DNA of 64,000 bases. Source: Daphnia carinata. Taxonomy: Eukaryota; Arthropoda; Branchiopoda; Diplostraca; Daphniidae. The stretch's first letter is position 1. The number at the start of each line of letters is the position of its first letter. Positions 22,320 through 36,504 of the stretch are shown piece after piece. The position numbers and the translations under genes are program-made. The stretch lies in NCBI RefSeq assembly GCF_022539665.2, contig NC_081337.1, positions 5,804,679-5,868,678 of the forward strand, in the 5' to 3' direction. The notes under the pieces are model-generated. The model saw only the letters and a program-made list of their open reading frames with translations. It had not been told where the DNA came from and ran no database searches.

Positions 22320-24575
22320 CCGCGCGTTTTTTTTCTCTCTATCTTTATCCTATTGTCGATTGAGACTTTTCTCCCCTTTCATTTTCGAATTCTCTTGTCT
22401 TCCTATGCATCTCACCTTTTTTTTTTTTTTTTGCTATTCTTTTCACAATACTCTTATAGCCGCTACCTTCGAGGTTGATCAGGTGTCCGAAACATTTTCT
22501 TAAGAATCGCCTCGCACTTTGGTTGTTCCAAAGTTTGTCTAATATTTGATTAACCAAACGCCCTAATAATTTGAAACCGGAATTGAGGGGTAACTTGTAC
22601 GTTATGTCCATTTTGATCGAGGAGCAAAGAACAGTTGAAGGGGAATCGGTTAGTTTATAGGCTAAGTTCAAACATCAGCCAAAGAGAACTGCCAGACGGA
22701 CACACACATAAATTTCTTATTTTTTTTTTTTTTAACACAAATATAGATTCGAAAAATACCCCGGTTACTCTTTGGCTCCCCATGAATCCTATCCGTACAC
22801 GTTCTTTTGGTTCTTTTCAAAAAAATTCTTTCTTTCTTGAAAACTAAAGGCACGGGGAAAGAGAGTTACACACTGCTTTTTTTTTTTCATGAATGGTCAA
22901 CTTCTTTTTTTCTTTTTTTGGGTTCCTCTTGTTCTCTTCCAATGTCAGTCTACCTCTTCTTCTTCATCGGACATGAGGGTGCTGTCGCTAGGAAAAGTAC
23001 CTATCAACCTCCCACGCCACCTCCTCTTCGCTGTCCCTCATTCGTCCCTTTTCTTCTTGTTCCTTTCCACCCTCTTGGTTCATCCCAGTGCCCCCCTATT
23101 TTTTTACCCTGCTGTGTCTACCTTTCCCATTTTTATTTATGGCAAACGATTGAAAAGCGCAGGTTACAATTCGGTGCGACGAGGTAAGGGACGAAGGGCG
23201 AAACAGCAGGAACGTCGTTGCCATTGAAACCGTCCGAGTCTAGTAACAACTTCCTGTAATTTTGCCAGTTCCTTTCCACACTTATTATTCGAAAACTTCT
23301 TTTTCCCTTTTATTTATTTTTTTGTTGTGTTGAGTTGGACGCGGAACATGGCGTCGGACCTTTTTGGTTCTGTGGAAACATTCATGTACAGACAGCATTT
23401 TTTATTGCATAGAAATAAAATAAAAATAAATATATATATCGACTGAGGCGGTCGCTCCTCTTGTGTTTGGCTTGTCGTAAGTTGGCAGCTCTTGCTACTG
23501 GTATAAAACGTTCTATTGGCGAAAGAAAAGAAAAAAAAACATTTGGCGCCAGCGAATGGGCACATTAACAAGCGCCGCCTTTCGGGCCGTCAGTGATAAA
23601 TGGCTAACGTCGGCGATACATTTTCAATGCGCGGGAGGAACGTTGAAAAAAATGCAACACGCCAGTCGATGTCAACCAGCGCATAACGAAAGCGATTTTC
23701 TCATTTGATCAACCAAATGGATATTTTTTTTTTTTTCTTTACGTCCCAATTCGATGACACGTTGTGTTCTTTATCCGTTTCCGACCAATCAACAGTCTAT
23801 TGACACGCAATTTGCTTTTAACAGTACGCGCTTTTTGTGCCTGAAAGGGTATGAATCCGCGTTAGATTGAAATCTCAAGTGCGCGCAGGTACAGGCTCTC
23901 TTTTATTGGGGCAGTCAACGATGAAGATGATGGACCCACAAGTGAACTACGCATTTTTGTGAACGAAATGAAGTCTTTGTCGGGGTTCGATGCAATTGTC
24001 CTGTCAATAGTACCTTGCACATACCGTTATGATGTCTGCTATACATGGGTTAAATGGAGGTCCTTTTCGCTGTTGCGATCTCCCTCGTTTTATTTTTCTA
24101 CTTGGCGTAACGTGATAAAAAGCCTTGCCAGCTTCTTTTCATGTGAACGGAATGGACCCAATCATACGCACTGATTTTCAACTTTCCGGATTTTTCTCTT
24201 TTCACCTGTCACTTGTCCATTTATTTTCAAAAAAAAAAAAAAAATGCAGCATTCCGATCTCAGTCCTTTTTCTTTGCAATTTCAACGTCAAATTTGCACT
24301 TGAAGTGGCGTCTAATTTCGAATGTTGAGTAATTAAACCAAAGTCGAGTTGTTTACCGGTACAGGCAATTGTGTACGAAGCTTCACCATCCGCTTGCTTG
24401 TTTCATTTTTTCTTTTCGAGTTAGGGAAGAAATGGACGGTTTCCGAAGTGGGTTGAAAATCACGAGGCGCATCCGGTTGTTGCGTACATCCTAGGCTGGA
24501 CTGTCCGTCACACCTGACAGAATTCTCTAACTAGAGTTGTATTCTTTCTCTGATAAAGATGGACACTGTCTGTTC

Positions 24576-24576
<1 letters not shown>

Positions 24577-24607
<31 letters not shown>
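24577..24607. repeat. Poly(T) tract of 31 bases
   Basis: Uninterrupted T run between non-repetitive flanks; no adjoining retroposon body recognised. Confidence 0.9.
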
Positions 24608-24608
<1 letters not shown>

Positions 24609-27600
24609 GTTAAAGACAATGAGATATGAGCCCCCCACTGGGAAGCGAATTCCGTCAGGGGCGGAAGAAGTTCACTGTATAGACAAGGCATTCGTCTATT
24701 ATTATTGTTATTATTCTTCTTCTTCTTCTTTAGCCAACACTTATTACTTTCTTTCTACACACTTACGTCCTTTACCTGTTTACATCCCGTCTTTCGGTTG
24801 CGATGGGGAAAGACAACGTGTAGAGAAAACGTCTCATTTTTTTTTTTTTTAAATAAAAAGCGAGACTTGGCTGACCAAGTAGAACGACCTTCATTTGGTC
24901 GACATCGATCACGCGTTTCAACCCGACATTTTTTTTTTTTCCAAATGAATCTGGAGGTGACGACGCGTGACCGTTCCATCTCCCTTTTCATCGCAAAACG
25001 TCTCCGCATCGAACCTTTTTTCTTTTATTTTCTTTTTTTTTTTTTTGTAGCTGAATAAATAGAGAGAGAGAGAGATATCAGTGGAGAAAAAAAAAAAGAC
25101 AAGACATCGTTTGGAATTCGATTTTTTTTTGGTGCATCACGGAGTGAGAGAAGGAAAGAAGCGGTCGCCAATTTGTATGGCCAATTCGACTCATGCTGTG
25201 ACTAAATGGATGCATGAATATCCTTAGCCCGTAGATAGCGCTGAATGAACGATTCAAACCCAATATCCTCCGAGAAGCTTTTTCCAGTCGAACAGTGTGT
25301 GAATTCCGCAAAGATATCCCCCTCATCCATCATCTCGGACATTCCTAAAAGATGGCCAACATCTTTATAGATATACCCACTGCGTACGCGGCGGTCGGAC
25401 TTTCTTCAAAAAAAAAAAAAAAGAAGAATAACTCTGTTAATTCCTTTTAAAGTGTTTGCGCCGGTTTAACATCTCGAGCCAGTTGGCGAAAAGTAGATCA
25501 AAAGCGCTCGCTTTCTTCTTTTTTTTTGGGGGGGGGGAGCATTTTCTAACAGGAAATATGGATCTAAAATGGATTAGGGATTATAACAAACGTGCGCACA
25601 TGCACAAACTATTTTTTTTTTTTGTGAGCGAAAGAATTTTTCGAATAGCGCAGTGAATTAAAAAAATTTGTAAATTGATAGGTTTTTACTATATTGCTTA
25701 TGAGATGTTTGTAGAGAAAAACGAGAGATTGATTGAAATTCTTTTTTTTTAACGTTTGTTGGGGGTACTGCTTTTATTTATTTTTTTTCTAGCCTTGTGC
25801 AAGTCACGGTCTGGACATTTATTTCCAACGCGGCATAGAACAAACCACACCGCAATCCAAGCATCAAAACACGTGACTCGGATATTTCTGTATTTTTATA
25901 TTCATTTCTTGCGCAAGAGGGGAATGTCCCCTTCTCCCACCCCCGACTGCACATTGTTCCAAAACAAGAAAAAAAAAATACTGAAAATCTGTTTCATTTC
26001 ACTCACTGACTGGATCTGTGGTTCTCCAGCTTCTGTCTACTTTTGAGCAACATTTTTTATTTATTATTTATTTATTTTTGGTTGTTTTCTGAACGAAAAT
26101 GCTGCGAATGGAATTTCGAAGATGACAGAAGGGCGTTGGAATGAAGGAGGGTGAATGTATCGGAGGGGGGATCAGAGGACGTTTTTGTAGTCGCGCTATA
26201 TACGTAGGCTCTTTTATTCGCGACGAAAGAGGACTGAAATATTAAGACGGCAGTGGAGGTTGTGTCATCGTCGTCATTCTTTCCGTTTTATACGCCAAAA
26301 AGAGGCTGCGCTGCTCTTGGAATTCGATAGCTTTCAAAACGTCTTCGTGGCTAGTTTTCATTCTATCGGTGGGTCTACACGAAAAAAAAAATATATATAT
26401 ATACAAATAATTTATTTCATTTTATTTTTTTTTCAAGTTATTTTTATACTGTGTGTAACAGAAGGCAGGATCAATGGTTGTAACGCGATCCGTTAGTGTA
26501 ACATATGATTTGATTTTCTTGTCGTGAAAGAGGACCATAAGGACGATCTCTTTTCCTTGGAGAAGAACTGAATGAAAAGAAAGGAAGGAGATAATATTAG
26601 ACTCGAAAAAGGATGCGATTGTAGTGAAGAAGACGAAAGACAATCTTGCGGAACGGTACGGTTTATGCAACATCCAGTCGATCGTGGTTCTTCTTTCTTT
26701 AAAAAAAAAAAATGTATGAATGGTTACATCATTACAAAAGAAGGCACACCGAGCACCGCCCTGGTTGAACTAACATTGTATTGCATTCTCATTGTACGCT
26801 ATAAATCCTAGATGCGAACCTCAATGAAAATGTTTCGCTTAAACCGTTTTTTTTTATTATTTTGCGTAACGATGATTCTCAAGTGTTGGCGGCTTCGGAA
26901 AACGTCCCCAGATGTGTAAGGTCCATTTTTCGTATTATGTTAGTGAGCAATAAATTTGTATAAAAATGTATGGAAATCGGCAAAGAGGACATAGGGTTAA
27001 AAAAAAAAAAAACTTATGGTGAATAGACATGTAGCCTACTTTTCTTTTTTTTTCAAGAAAAAGGGGGGAATGATGTCGGTGCTACACCGTGAAATCGAAA
27101 TATCTTCGCCCTTGGTGGGCCCTCGCGACGCGGCTTGAGAAAATTTCCCAAGTCGGGCATTTGCTATTATGTAGTCTAGTGGTTATTGTACGTGGATGAA
27201 ACACATTGAAGCCGCAGACTTCTTACATCGTGCTAGAGCGAATTTTATTGAAGTGGTTCACATAAAAATAGACATTTATTATGTCTGTTCTGCGAGTTTT
27301 TAACCCGCGCTTGCCACACATTCCAGTGCATACCAAGTTTTAAGGAATTGGACATGTTTGCGAGATCACTATTTTTTTTTTTTTTATTTTTTTTTTAGCT
27401 AATTAAAGAACAAAACAGCATGGGCCCACGTCTCGAGTGTCTGGAAAGTTTGTTTTCATGGCAGGAGGTGTGCCACTCGAATGTGCGGCCAATTGTTTCG
27501 CCTTTTTCCTTGTGGTCCGAGGTGGGAACAAAAGATGTGCCGGACGTGGTGGGGCCATTAGTCATACGGAAAACAAACCATCGCTCTTTTCTCGCCTTGA

Positions 27601-30600
27601 ATATTCCTAATCAAGTGAACAAGATCTCTCTAACCGTACGTGCCCGCTCTCCCTCGTGCACCATTTTCATGGCGAGAAGTGACCACAGCGGGGCTTTTTT
27701 TTTTTTTTTAGGTCCGGCACCCGCCTTCTTTTTTCAAACCTTTTTTTTTTTCCTTGATCATCTTCGTTGTTTGTTTTTTTCCTCCTTGTTCTAGTTCTTT
27801 TTTTTCTTTTGTCCTCACTTAAACGTCTTTGACCAATGTCCAGGACAATGATGCGACACTTTACTCAGGAGACAACATCCTGTGGAGTGGACCACACCAG
27901 TCAACCCCACAAGACATGGCCGATTTACAATACTGATATCCAGGGGAATATAGCAAAGACATAAAATTATATCGACTGGAAAACCTCGAGAAAAGGATGG
28001 CATTTCGTGTTCCTCTCTTTGTTGCCTAAGTTTAAAATAATAAAAAATTGGGAGGTTAAATGTCGTGTTAAGGGAAAAAGGCGTAGGAGGATGTCCAGTA
28101 GTGTCGTCCATAGAACTTGAATAATATTGATTCTGCGACGGGTGCGACTGCGACTGTTTGCTTTTGTTTCAGCAGACAACCCGTGCCCTACCACTTTGCT
28201 AACACGAGCAGCGGAAACCCTTTTTTTTCTGTCTGTCTTTCGAACTAGTATTGTTATGATCATTCTTTAAGGTCATTGTCCATTCACTTTTTGTTTGAAC
28301 TGCAGTTATGCTAGGAAAAAAAAAACGGGCGACAGTCTCGTATTTGTACAGTTGCGAAGAGTTCGCTATTAGTCAAACTGTCCGGCATCATTTTCTACCT
28401 ACGTGAAAGTTCCTTTTTCTTACCTCTTTTTTTTTTCATATAAATGGTTATGTTGAAGTTGCAAAGAGCTGGGGCGTGATAGGTCGCAAGACTATTGGCA
28501 AAACATGGGGCTTGAAAAAAGAAAAATGTGTGGGGTCCCCCTTATTTCTTAAACCGATGTGCAGTAGTTTTTGGGAGGGTAAAAACGGGCCATTATTGCG
28601 GCAGGAAAATAAAAGAAATAACGACATTTTAGTCCTGACGTAGGCGGTGGTCTGTTGACGCTCACACTTTATCAGCCGTAATGTCTGCGACTCACTTTTG
28701 CAACTCTATACCTTCCCCCCGCGAAGAGACATTCAAATGACACGGGAGCACTTTGCCACGGGTGTTAAAAGGTCGTTTGGAACCTATGGCCTTCTGCTTA
28801 ATGGTTCTTCTTAAAAAGAATTTTTTTTTTAACGTATTTCCTACAGCAATTCGTTCGATCTTTTTTTTTTTTTCATTGAATCAAGTTAACACCGCTAAAC
28901 TGCCACAACAGCCGAAACGAAGAAAATAGCTCAAGTGATAAAAGGAGTTAAATGGCAAAACAGGGGAGGGCTTGCCAAAATTTCGATCTCTTTCACCAGT
29001 TTATGATCAGGTTGTAAGGCCCACGGTGGTGGCTCTACCGGATATGCCATTTTTACCACACGCGTTTGGCTTTTTGACATTCCAACTTGTGCTGGACATT
29101 TCGGCACTTAAGCTTTTCGGAAAGGGAAAACATTTTTCGGTGAAAATCGTGTGCCCAGTGCAGCACACGTCCTGGGCCATACGGTAGCTGTTTAAAATTC
29201 ATAAGACGGGCGTCAAAGTAGAGCAGAAGGTCAACGATGATTTGCTCTTTCCTCTACTGAATTTTCTCTTTCTTTTTTTTTATGTGGATTGGGAACAGGT
29301 TGTTGGCCACGTACAAGAACTTATTTCAAAATACAGGCAGAGGTGTTTTGCATCGTCAGGGCGGCATAAACTCTCTTCACTTGTTTTGTGTTTTTTTTTT
29401 TTTTTTCACTGGTGTGGGGGGGTATGTCGCTTTTCATTTCGTTGCCGATGGTCACAGTCGATTGACCATCGGTAAACTGACTGGCGGCATTAGGAGCTTT
29501 GTAAAGATCAGGCGCCATATGGCTACTGCACGGTTGCTACCGTCGATGCTTTGTACTGAGTTTACGCTGAATTTCAGTACCCATTCTTTTTTTTTTCCTC
29601 AAGTCACTACTAGCGCATCTTGTACATTTATTATAAAAAAAAAAAAAAAGAAAATCTAAATACTATGAAAGAGAAACTGGCATTTTTTCCAAAGCGCGTC
29701 CAAGTTTTTGTATTTCGGATATTTTGGTTAGAAGGATGACAATACTTGAAGAGGTTTGACATGATCTTTGTCGGATGCGTTCAAGGTGTATCTTTTTTTT
29801 ATTTTTGCCTAAACGTATTGTAATTTTCTCACTTTTCCTTATGCCACTGGTTGTTTAGAATGCATTTTGTAAGACCACTTGAACGTTGAATAGCTGCGAT
29901 GGACAGCAGCAGAAGTCGAACCATGTCTTTCATTCAAACGATTCGATAGTCCTTTAAACCAAAACATATCATTCCTGTAGGCAATTTTTGGGGAGCGATT
30001 GAAAGAGCAAAACATAAGCAAAAGGCTTGCTTAAAGTAATGAAGTTGTGGTTGTAAATACAATGCATCTTTTGATAGGGAGCTACAGTCGATACCAATGC
30101 GAGTTTGGTGGTCGTCCATTCACTGAGAGTTTCGCAGCATTTCAGCGTTTTCTCCCCGTGATGCTTTGGTTCCATTCTTTGGCCGGTTGATCGATGCCCT
30201 CCCTTAGAATTCATTCAACGCTCGACACTTAACAAGTATTTTACAGAGATTCAGCTTCTTTATTTTCATTCACGAACGAATGAATGGGAAACATCAGGTC
30301 AGAATTCCATACACCGACTTTTGAACTCCTGGTGTGTCGCCCTCTCCGGTAGTTCTCTTGTGACATTTTAAAATTATTTTAGTTTTTTAGGGGAGGTATA
30401 CATTCACTTTTATTTTCGAAAAGAAGAAAAATATTTTTTCCTTTTTTTTTTGAGGTGGGGGGAGTCTCGTTTTGTTCACTGACATATTTTTGTTTATTTT
30501 TCAAAATATGTTTCTCTTCTGTGAGACAGAGAAAAAGCCAGTTACTTGGCTGCACGTTGAATTCGTGATGAGTTTTATGATCTGTAAGAAATTCCAGGGG

Positions 30601-30722
30601 AATTTCCATACGAATAGCAAGTGGTTTTAAATTTTCAATAAAGCAGTGTCACAACAAACAACGAGATTTTGGAATTCAACTTTTGTGGAATTTCAAAAAC
30701 AAAGGCATTCTATGCTAGCTCA

Positions 30723-30926
30723 CTATTTTGTCAAGTTGTTGAAAATTCCCTCGGCATTTTCCCAAATAGTTTCGCTAATTCCATAAATAAAACTATCTTT
30801 CGGATCCAACGATGACGGAACTCTAAGCATCGTTATTAGCGCAGACGCATCGTTAGGTCTCTCGTCGCTGACAGGTGATCGTCCCTCGCGCAGGCGTAGG
30901 CAAATTGACGAAGGACCCGTATTCAT
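30723..30926 (-). CDS. Short open frame of unknown function
   Basis: The 67-codon frame runs from ATG at 30926 to TAG at 30723. It has balanced composition: it opens with NTGPSSICLRLREGRSPVSD, ends DSFIYGISETIWENAEGIF plus NNLTK, and has no homopolymer-derived residues, unlike almost all other small frames here. The frame is closed by TAG nine bases before the ATG, where GATAG could also serve as a weak acceptor. I recognise no domain. It could be a small gene, the last exon of a gene, or chance. Confidence 0.2.
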   Translation of the reverse strand: MNTGPSSICLRLREGRSPVSDERPNDASALITMLRVPSSLDPKDSFIYGISETIWENAEGIFNNLTK

Positions 30927-31881
30927 TATGAATGACAGTGGCTATCTGTTTTCCTTATATGAACGTTCACGCAAACCGGTAGCCGCTTTTCATTCGCTGC
31001 TTTAAATAAAACAGGTGGGGAAAGGAGACCATGTGCAACATCTTCATTCTTACGGTCTCATACGTAACATGGATCATTTCTTTTTTTTTTTCAACATTGT
31101 CTCTTCTACCTTTCTCTTCTACCTGTTTTTTTAATTTTTTTTAAACGAATATTTGAATTGAATTATGTAGCTATTGCGTCACCAGGATGATTCAATTTGC
31201 TACCTTTCTTTCTATTTATGTTGATATGTCGGGGATAATTATGGAGCATTAGTGCCATTAAAAATTATTTCCTTGGAGATTTATATACTGTTGAATAACT
31301 TTTGTATGTTGAATGTAACGACGTAAACGTTGGCGTGAGACATTAATGTCCCTATTTTTCCTCACGCCGTAACTATTTATTGACTCTTATTTTGACACTT
31401 ATTGCACCGTTGCTAGCAGCCAACGTGTAAACTAGTAGTTGAGGGAGGTTTCCGTAAAAGTCGAATGCATACATGTCCTACGGGCACGCATACATTATCA
31501 AGCCAGATTGCACTGGAAATTGTTTTTCCACCCAGGATCATTTTTCACCCACATGGAAAATGACAAGCACTCTGCAAAAAAAAAAAAAAAAAAAGAAAAA
31601 AGAAAATATATGTATTTTATCCTTGTTTTCCTAACAAAAAGATGATGGCTTACATTGATTGCACGCAATCACAGAAAACCATCGTTGCAGGCAGCCACAT
31701 TCAATTAGCTCTTTTTTTTTACATCGATTGAGCAAAAGCATCTCTGTTGTTACTTGGATTTACATGGAATTAGCACGAAATTATGCACCTCTTTCGCTAA
31801 TGCCACCTTTCGTGCAAGATAATTAGACCGAGTATTTCACAGTAAACTTCTATTCCCGACGCATAATTGTAGCTGATGGCA

Positions 31882-32112
31882 ACACCTGCACGCACCTTTA
31901 CGTACAAACCCATGTGTATGATGCAACTTGTATGAAAATGGAGGGGGCAGGTGCGTTTCACATCCAAGAAAAGTGGCTGCGCACGTACGTGTCCATTGTT
32001 TTTGTTGTATTTTTTTTTATTGCCGTATTTATTGTCCCGTGGCTGCTGGTGTTGACCTCGTCAGTTTTCTTCTAACTCTTTCGAACTAAAAAAAAAAAAA
32101 AAAAACAGCTGC
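31882..32112. promoter_or_regulatory. Cluster of proneural-type E-boxes
   Basis: Within 231 bases there are ACACCTGC (31882-31889, complement GCAGGTGT), GCAGGTGC (31947-31954) and ACAGCTGC (32105-32112, complement GCAGCTGT). The first and third match GCAGSTGK, the preferred site of Achaete/Scute-Daughterless dimers in Drosophila; the second differs at the last base. The cluster lies about 14 kb upstream of ASH in a fairly homopolymer-poor interval, compatible with an autoregulatory enhancer, but such octamers are expected several times by chance in 64 kb. Confidence 0.25.
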
Positions 32113-35100
32113 CGCTCGTCTTATACAACCCGAACGCTGGCCGACCGATCGTCTAGCCAATGTCTTAGTGGTATTTTGAGAATCATTTATTTTTTATTGA
32201 AATAGGCAAATGAATGAGCTCGCGCCCCCACCTATAGCATCTAGAGTTGTTTGTGAAATGCCACACTATTTTTGTCAAAATCTTTGGAAAACATCGCAAA
32301 AAGGAGGGGGAGGGGGATAGACTATAGCCGAGTCCGATCAGTGAAACCGATCTGTTTGTCATTTATCCCTGGCCTGACTGCTTTACAGGGAAAGAGACTC
32401 GGAATTGTTTGTCTGCTTATTCCATAGGCAGATGGTCAGTAACTGGAGATATCTGAAACTCGGGAACCATTGTCCGTACCTTTTATTTAACGAACAAAAA
32501 TGGTCTTTTTTTTGCTCTTATTGTCCACTTAGGAATGAGCTCACAAAAAGACGAGTGAGATGAAACTGTACAAAAAAAAAAATGTGCTTTATATACTTGC
32601 AAGTGTCTCTATATATTAGAGCATTGGCCATCCTGATTGGCATCCAATGTGTAAGCATCAAACTGAGCACGTGCAAATCGAGTGCATGGGTCAGCTATAC
32701 AAGTACAGAGTATAATAACGGAGAGAGGAGAAAGTAGAAGAAAAGAATATGGAACGCGACCACCAAAAGAGTACATGCTACCGCTGGGATGAGTCTTTTC
32801 TCCAATAGTCACTTCATTATGTGAACAATTAAAGGGGCCACCTATTGCTCGCTTTTTTTATAAATGAAATTCATACATGCAAGTCCTGTATTTTTTAGAA
32901 CTCATTCATTCGCCGTACAGGTTGGAAAGTCTGTATCGTGGAGAATGGTATCACACAGTTCCAAACAAACAGTTTTAGAAAAACCAATTCATGTCTAGAG
33001 TGCGCTCGTCATGTCTTCTTTTTCTATGCTTGTATACCATCTACAAAAAAAAAAAAGTCAAAGAAAAACGGAGGTCACAATCACCTGAGGTGAACTTTTT
33101 TTTTAAAGGAAAGAAAGGGGGGTTGAATTTCTTGGGCTTTCAAAAAGGTGATCTATTTTTTGTTGGAACCATTTATGAACATTAAACGTTTGATTTCCAA
33201 TAGAAAGTGCAGACCACAAAGTATAACAGATGCTACTTTATTCAATACAATGGTACGTGTATCTCGTCACAATTGAATGACATGCGATACCAACACTCAT
33301 CTTTGTGCTTGAAAGCATTAAAGAAACGTGACCTTGCAGAGCAAATGATCCGCATGTCTCGAAAAGGAAGATGGGCCGTATTTTTGCTATTCGTTTTTTG
33401 TCTCAAATGATCCGTTTGTTGTGGGTTTTGTTGGCATTTTTTTTTTTTTTTTTCAAAAGCTTCTTGTGTGTTAAACAACAGTAGGTCCTAACGTAGTATA
33501 GGAGGGGGAGGCAGGTTCAACTAATCGATGGAGAATATGTATTTTATTTTTTCCAAGCGTCGGGCAAGCTTTAGCCACCAACCACCCAAGACCATTGACC
33601 ATCTGTCTTACCACCTTATGGCAGGAATGGTGCTGGCTTCTGCAGCCTACGCATTTTGCCGCCGGTCAATGCTTAATTGGCCGTGACTGAGCACGGCTGA
33701 TCTCAAATGATGGAAGAATCGGCGTTCATTCACGTGTGCGGGTTTCTAAATGTTGCGATCCGAGTTCCATTGCAACCGTTTCGGATTTAATTTTGTACTG
33801 TCTTTGCTTTATTGTTCGACACTGACGCGTTATTCGGCTGTGCCAAACGTTTAAGCCAGCAGGTATTTGTCTTGTATTTGTTTGATTTGAAATCGTTACA
33901 ACAGGCTCTTCGTTTAAGAGCGTTCAAATGTTTTGGGTGCGTTTTGTCATGTCCTTAAAGTACAGTCGACCCGAACACGTGACAAATGCAGTTTTACAAG
34001 TGTCACTCCTCTATTTGCCTTCGCTTTCGGTTTATAACTTTTGCCTTTTGCGGTGGGTCGACTCAATAATGCCGACACTGAGAACGCAGTTTTTTAAAAA
34101 CCATTAGCGAAATAAGAGCACGGTAGTCGTTTGTGTGACCGTGTGCCTACGTTTAAAGAGGGCTTTCCACACCGTCCCTTCTTCCCACTTTCCCTCTGAA
34201 AATGAGATGCGTACACAACCGACTTAAACCAACTCTACGGTTCATTTTGTTTCACTTTCTTTAGTTTGAGAAAACCCAGCAGTCTATTAGGTTAACAAGA
34301 CTAGTCCAAATAAGATGCAGATAATTTTCCCTCCAAAAAATACGAAGTGGCTTGTCAACTTGTCCAAAATACATAAACGGATCATTAGTGCCATGGAAAG
34401 CCGTTTGTTCCACTCGAATACACGTAGACTAAAAGGCGGAACAAAAAACATAACATCATTTTTTTGAAAAATAACTTTACTTTTTGTTCGCATAAAATCA
34501 AATTTTAAAGAGACCGATGTAGTAAAATATTTCAAGTTCCCTTCTTTCTTTTGATCTCATCTTCATTTTGAATTCACGCATTTATGTGCAACAGAGGGAG
34601 AAACTAGAACTCCCGGGCATCTATCGGTTCATGGAATACCATTAAATTACCTGAAAAAAAAAAAAAAAAAATTGTTGGCGATTAAAGTTGCATTCTGTAA
34701 TTATGGGACTGTGTTGTTCCACTAATGACTAGCCAAGCCAGTTTATTGATAATCAAACATGGCTCTAAGCCCACGCTTGTTGTGGTTTGAGTTTATTTGA
34801 AAACAATTTATTATGGTTTTGGGTGTTGATTTAGTTTTATGTTTTTCCGGGTTTGAGTGTTTTCTTTATTCGGATGTAATTAAACCGTAATATTTGCAGA
34901 GTATATAAGGTACTCGAATGCGCATGCCTAAAAACATAAACAATGCGAAATGTTTATTTGTTTTCAGTACAAAATGAAATGTTAGAAAAGGGAACATTAC
35001 CTGCTTTAGCAGTCAATGAGGCAAACTAAAATCTAATAACACCAGGCTAAATTTCACCAATAACAGATAACCACATACAACATTCCACTGTGCTCCCCGT

Positions 35101-36504
35101 AAGGACCAGACTAGGAGATTGGAGACTGCGAAAAGCGATACATAAATAAGTGGTTGTGTTGTTGTTTTTTTTAAACATAAATAATGGCATTTACCACAGT
35201 GTCTTCGGCAGGACTCTTATCGTTCCAGGAAAGGGGAAACAAAAGCAACAACAACAAAAAATTTAACAGTTTGGGTGACGACTCCATGCTAGCAAGACAA
35301 ACCTCCTCAGCGGGAGATGGTGTCCCCTAGGTGCTTTAGTAGGTCAACCTTCGTTTTCCTTCTGCAAAACTGTTCGATACCCAAACAGGATCGCCATAGG
35401 AAAGCCAACCTGAAATTTAGTCATTTATTTTACCTTCTGGAATGTCAGGAACAAGCTGAATTTGTTTTTGGGATACAATTTTCTTATTTAAAACACCATT
35501 GAAATTTAAGCAAAACATGAAGTCTGATATGGGGACGATTTCACACGGACCTTTCGATACTGTAGATGTCCTTTTCTGTGGCACACTATTCCTTGCGTCA
35601 TCGCTCAAGTGCAGTAGGTAAAGATTTGTCATAAACATGGTAAGAGATTCGTTTGTTAGAAAAGAAACTTAATCGGACAAAAGAGGAAAGTATCGAGTTA
35701 CGTCGGCTACCTTTCACTCGTCCATTCAACTTAGCGAGCTCTTCAGAAGAAAACTGATGGAAAACGAGAGTACAGAAGGCCCTCGTTGCGGCAGCCACTT
35801 TGACACTTGGGGAAGATGACGATGACACAATCTTCTCTGGCGTTTTTTTTTTTTAAATAATGCTGCTGTTTGCCGCAAATAATAGACTAGAGACCCTGTT
35901 TCGCTTTTTTTCCCCTCCCCTCCGCTCACTTCACAATCACAAAAAGTACCTTTTTTTTGGGACAGAAATTCTTCTCCGCAATTTTTGACCAAAAAATAAA
36001 ATAAAATAACTCTGAAGTTTTTGGAAGTGTAGCGGCCATTGAAATAGAAAATGACGTGGAATTCACACAGTTTGGTGGGCAAGAAAAGAAAAAGATAGCG
36101 GGGTGACTCAGAAACACTCTAGTCATCCATCTCGATAACAAGAATAAGTGCAGTCCGATTTGCTCACATAGAAATCAATACGCAATGCATGACTTGCAAA
36201 GGACCGAGTATATCAAAGACACATCATTCCCATCCAGATCAAAACTATATTAAACATGTATGGAAAGAATTGATGGTCTCGATTGCTGTTATTCGCTTTA
36301 AGAAAATGCGCTTGCTTTAAAAAAAAATTATATTGCAATAGAATGAACGATTAGCTACGGTTTGAGATTCTGATGCGGATTGGTGTGGGCGTTTCTTTCC
36401 TTAAAAATAAATATGTCTATAATCATAGTTTTTACAAGGACATACTTACCTAAAATGCCTTTCCGCGACACTTCCTTAACCACAATTTTGTTTTACTGTT
36501 TCAG

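Larger units (their letters stand above)
18701..36504. other. Gene-poor stretch upstream of ASH; candidate cis-regulatory DNA
   Basis: No recognisable gene in almost 18 kb. Poly-T/poly-A tracts alternate with islands largely free of long homopolymers, for example about 19190-19640, 20230-20900, 28890-29240, 29680-30400, 32130-32500 and 33480-34600. Long intergenic regions carrying many enhancers are characteristic of achaete-scute loci in flies; extending that here is inference. Scattered short open frames (such as 30723-30926 on the minus strand) cannot be assigned. Confidence 0.45.

Noticed and set aside
35480-35850. Candidate exons on both strands (plus 35517-35617; minus about 35825-35711 with donor GTGAAAG|GTAGCC)
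   Set aside because: Both strands look coding-like with usable splice sites, and neither joins in phase to the 36505 exon, so no gene model is claimed.
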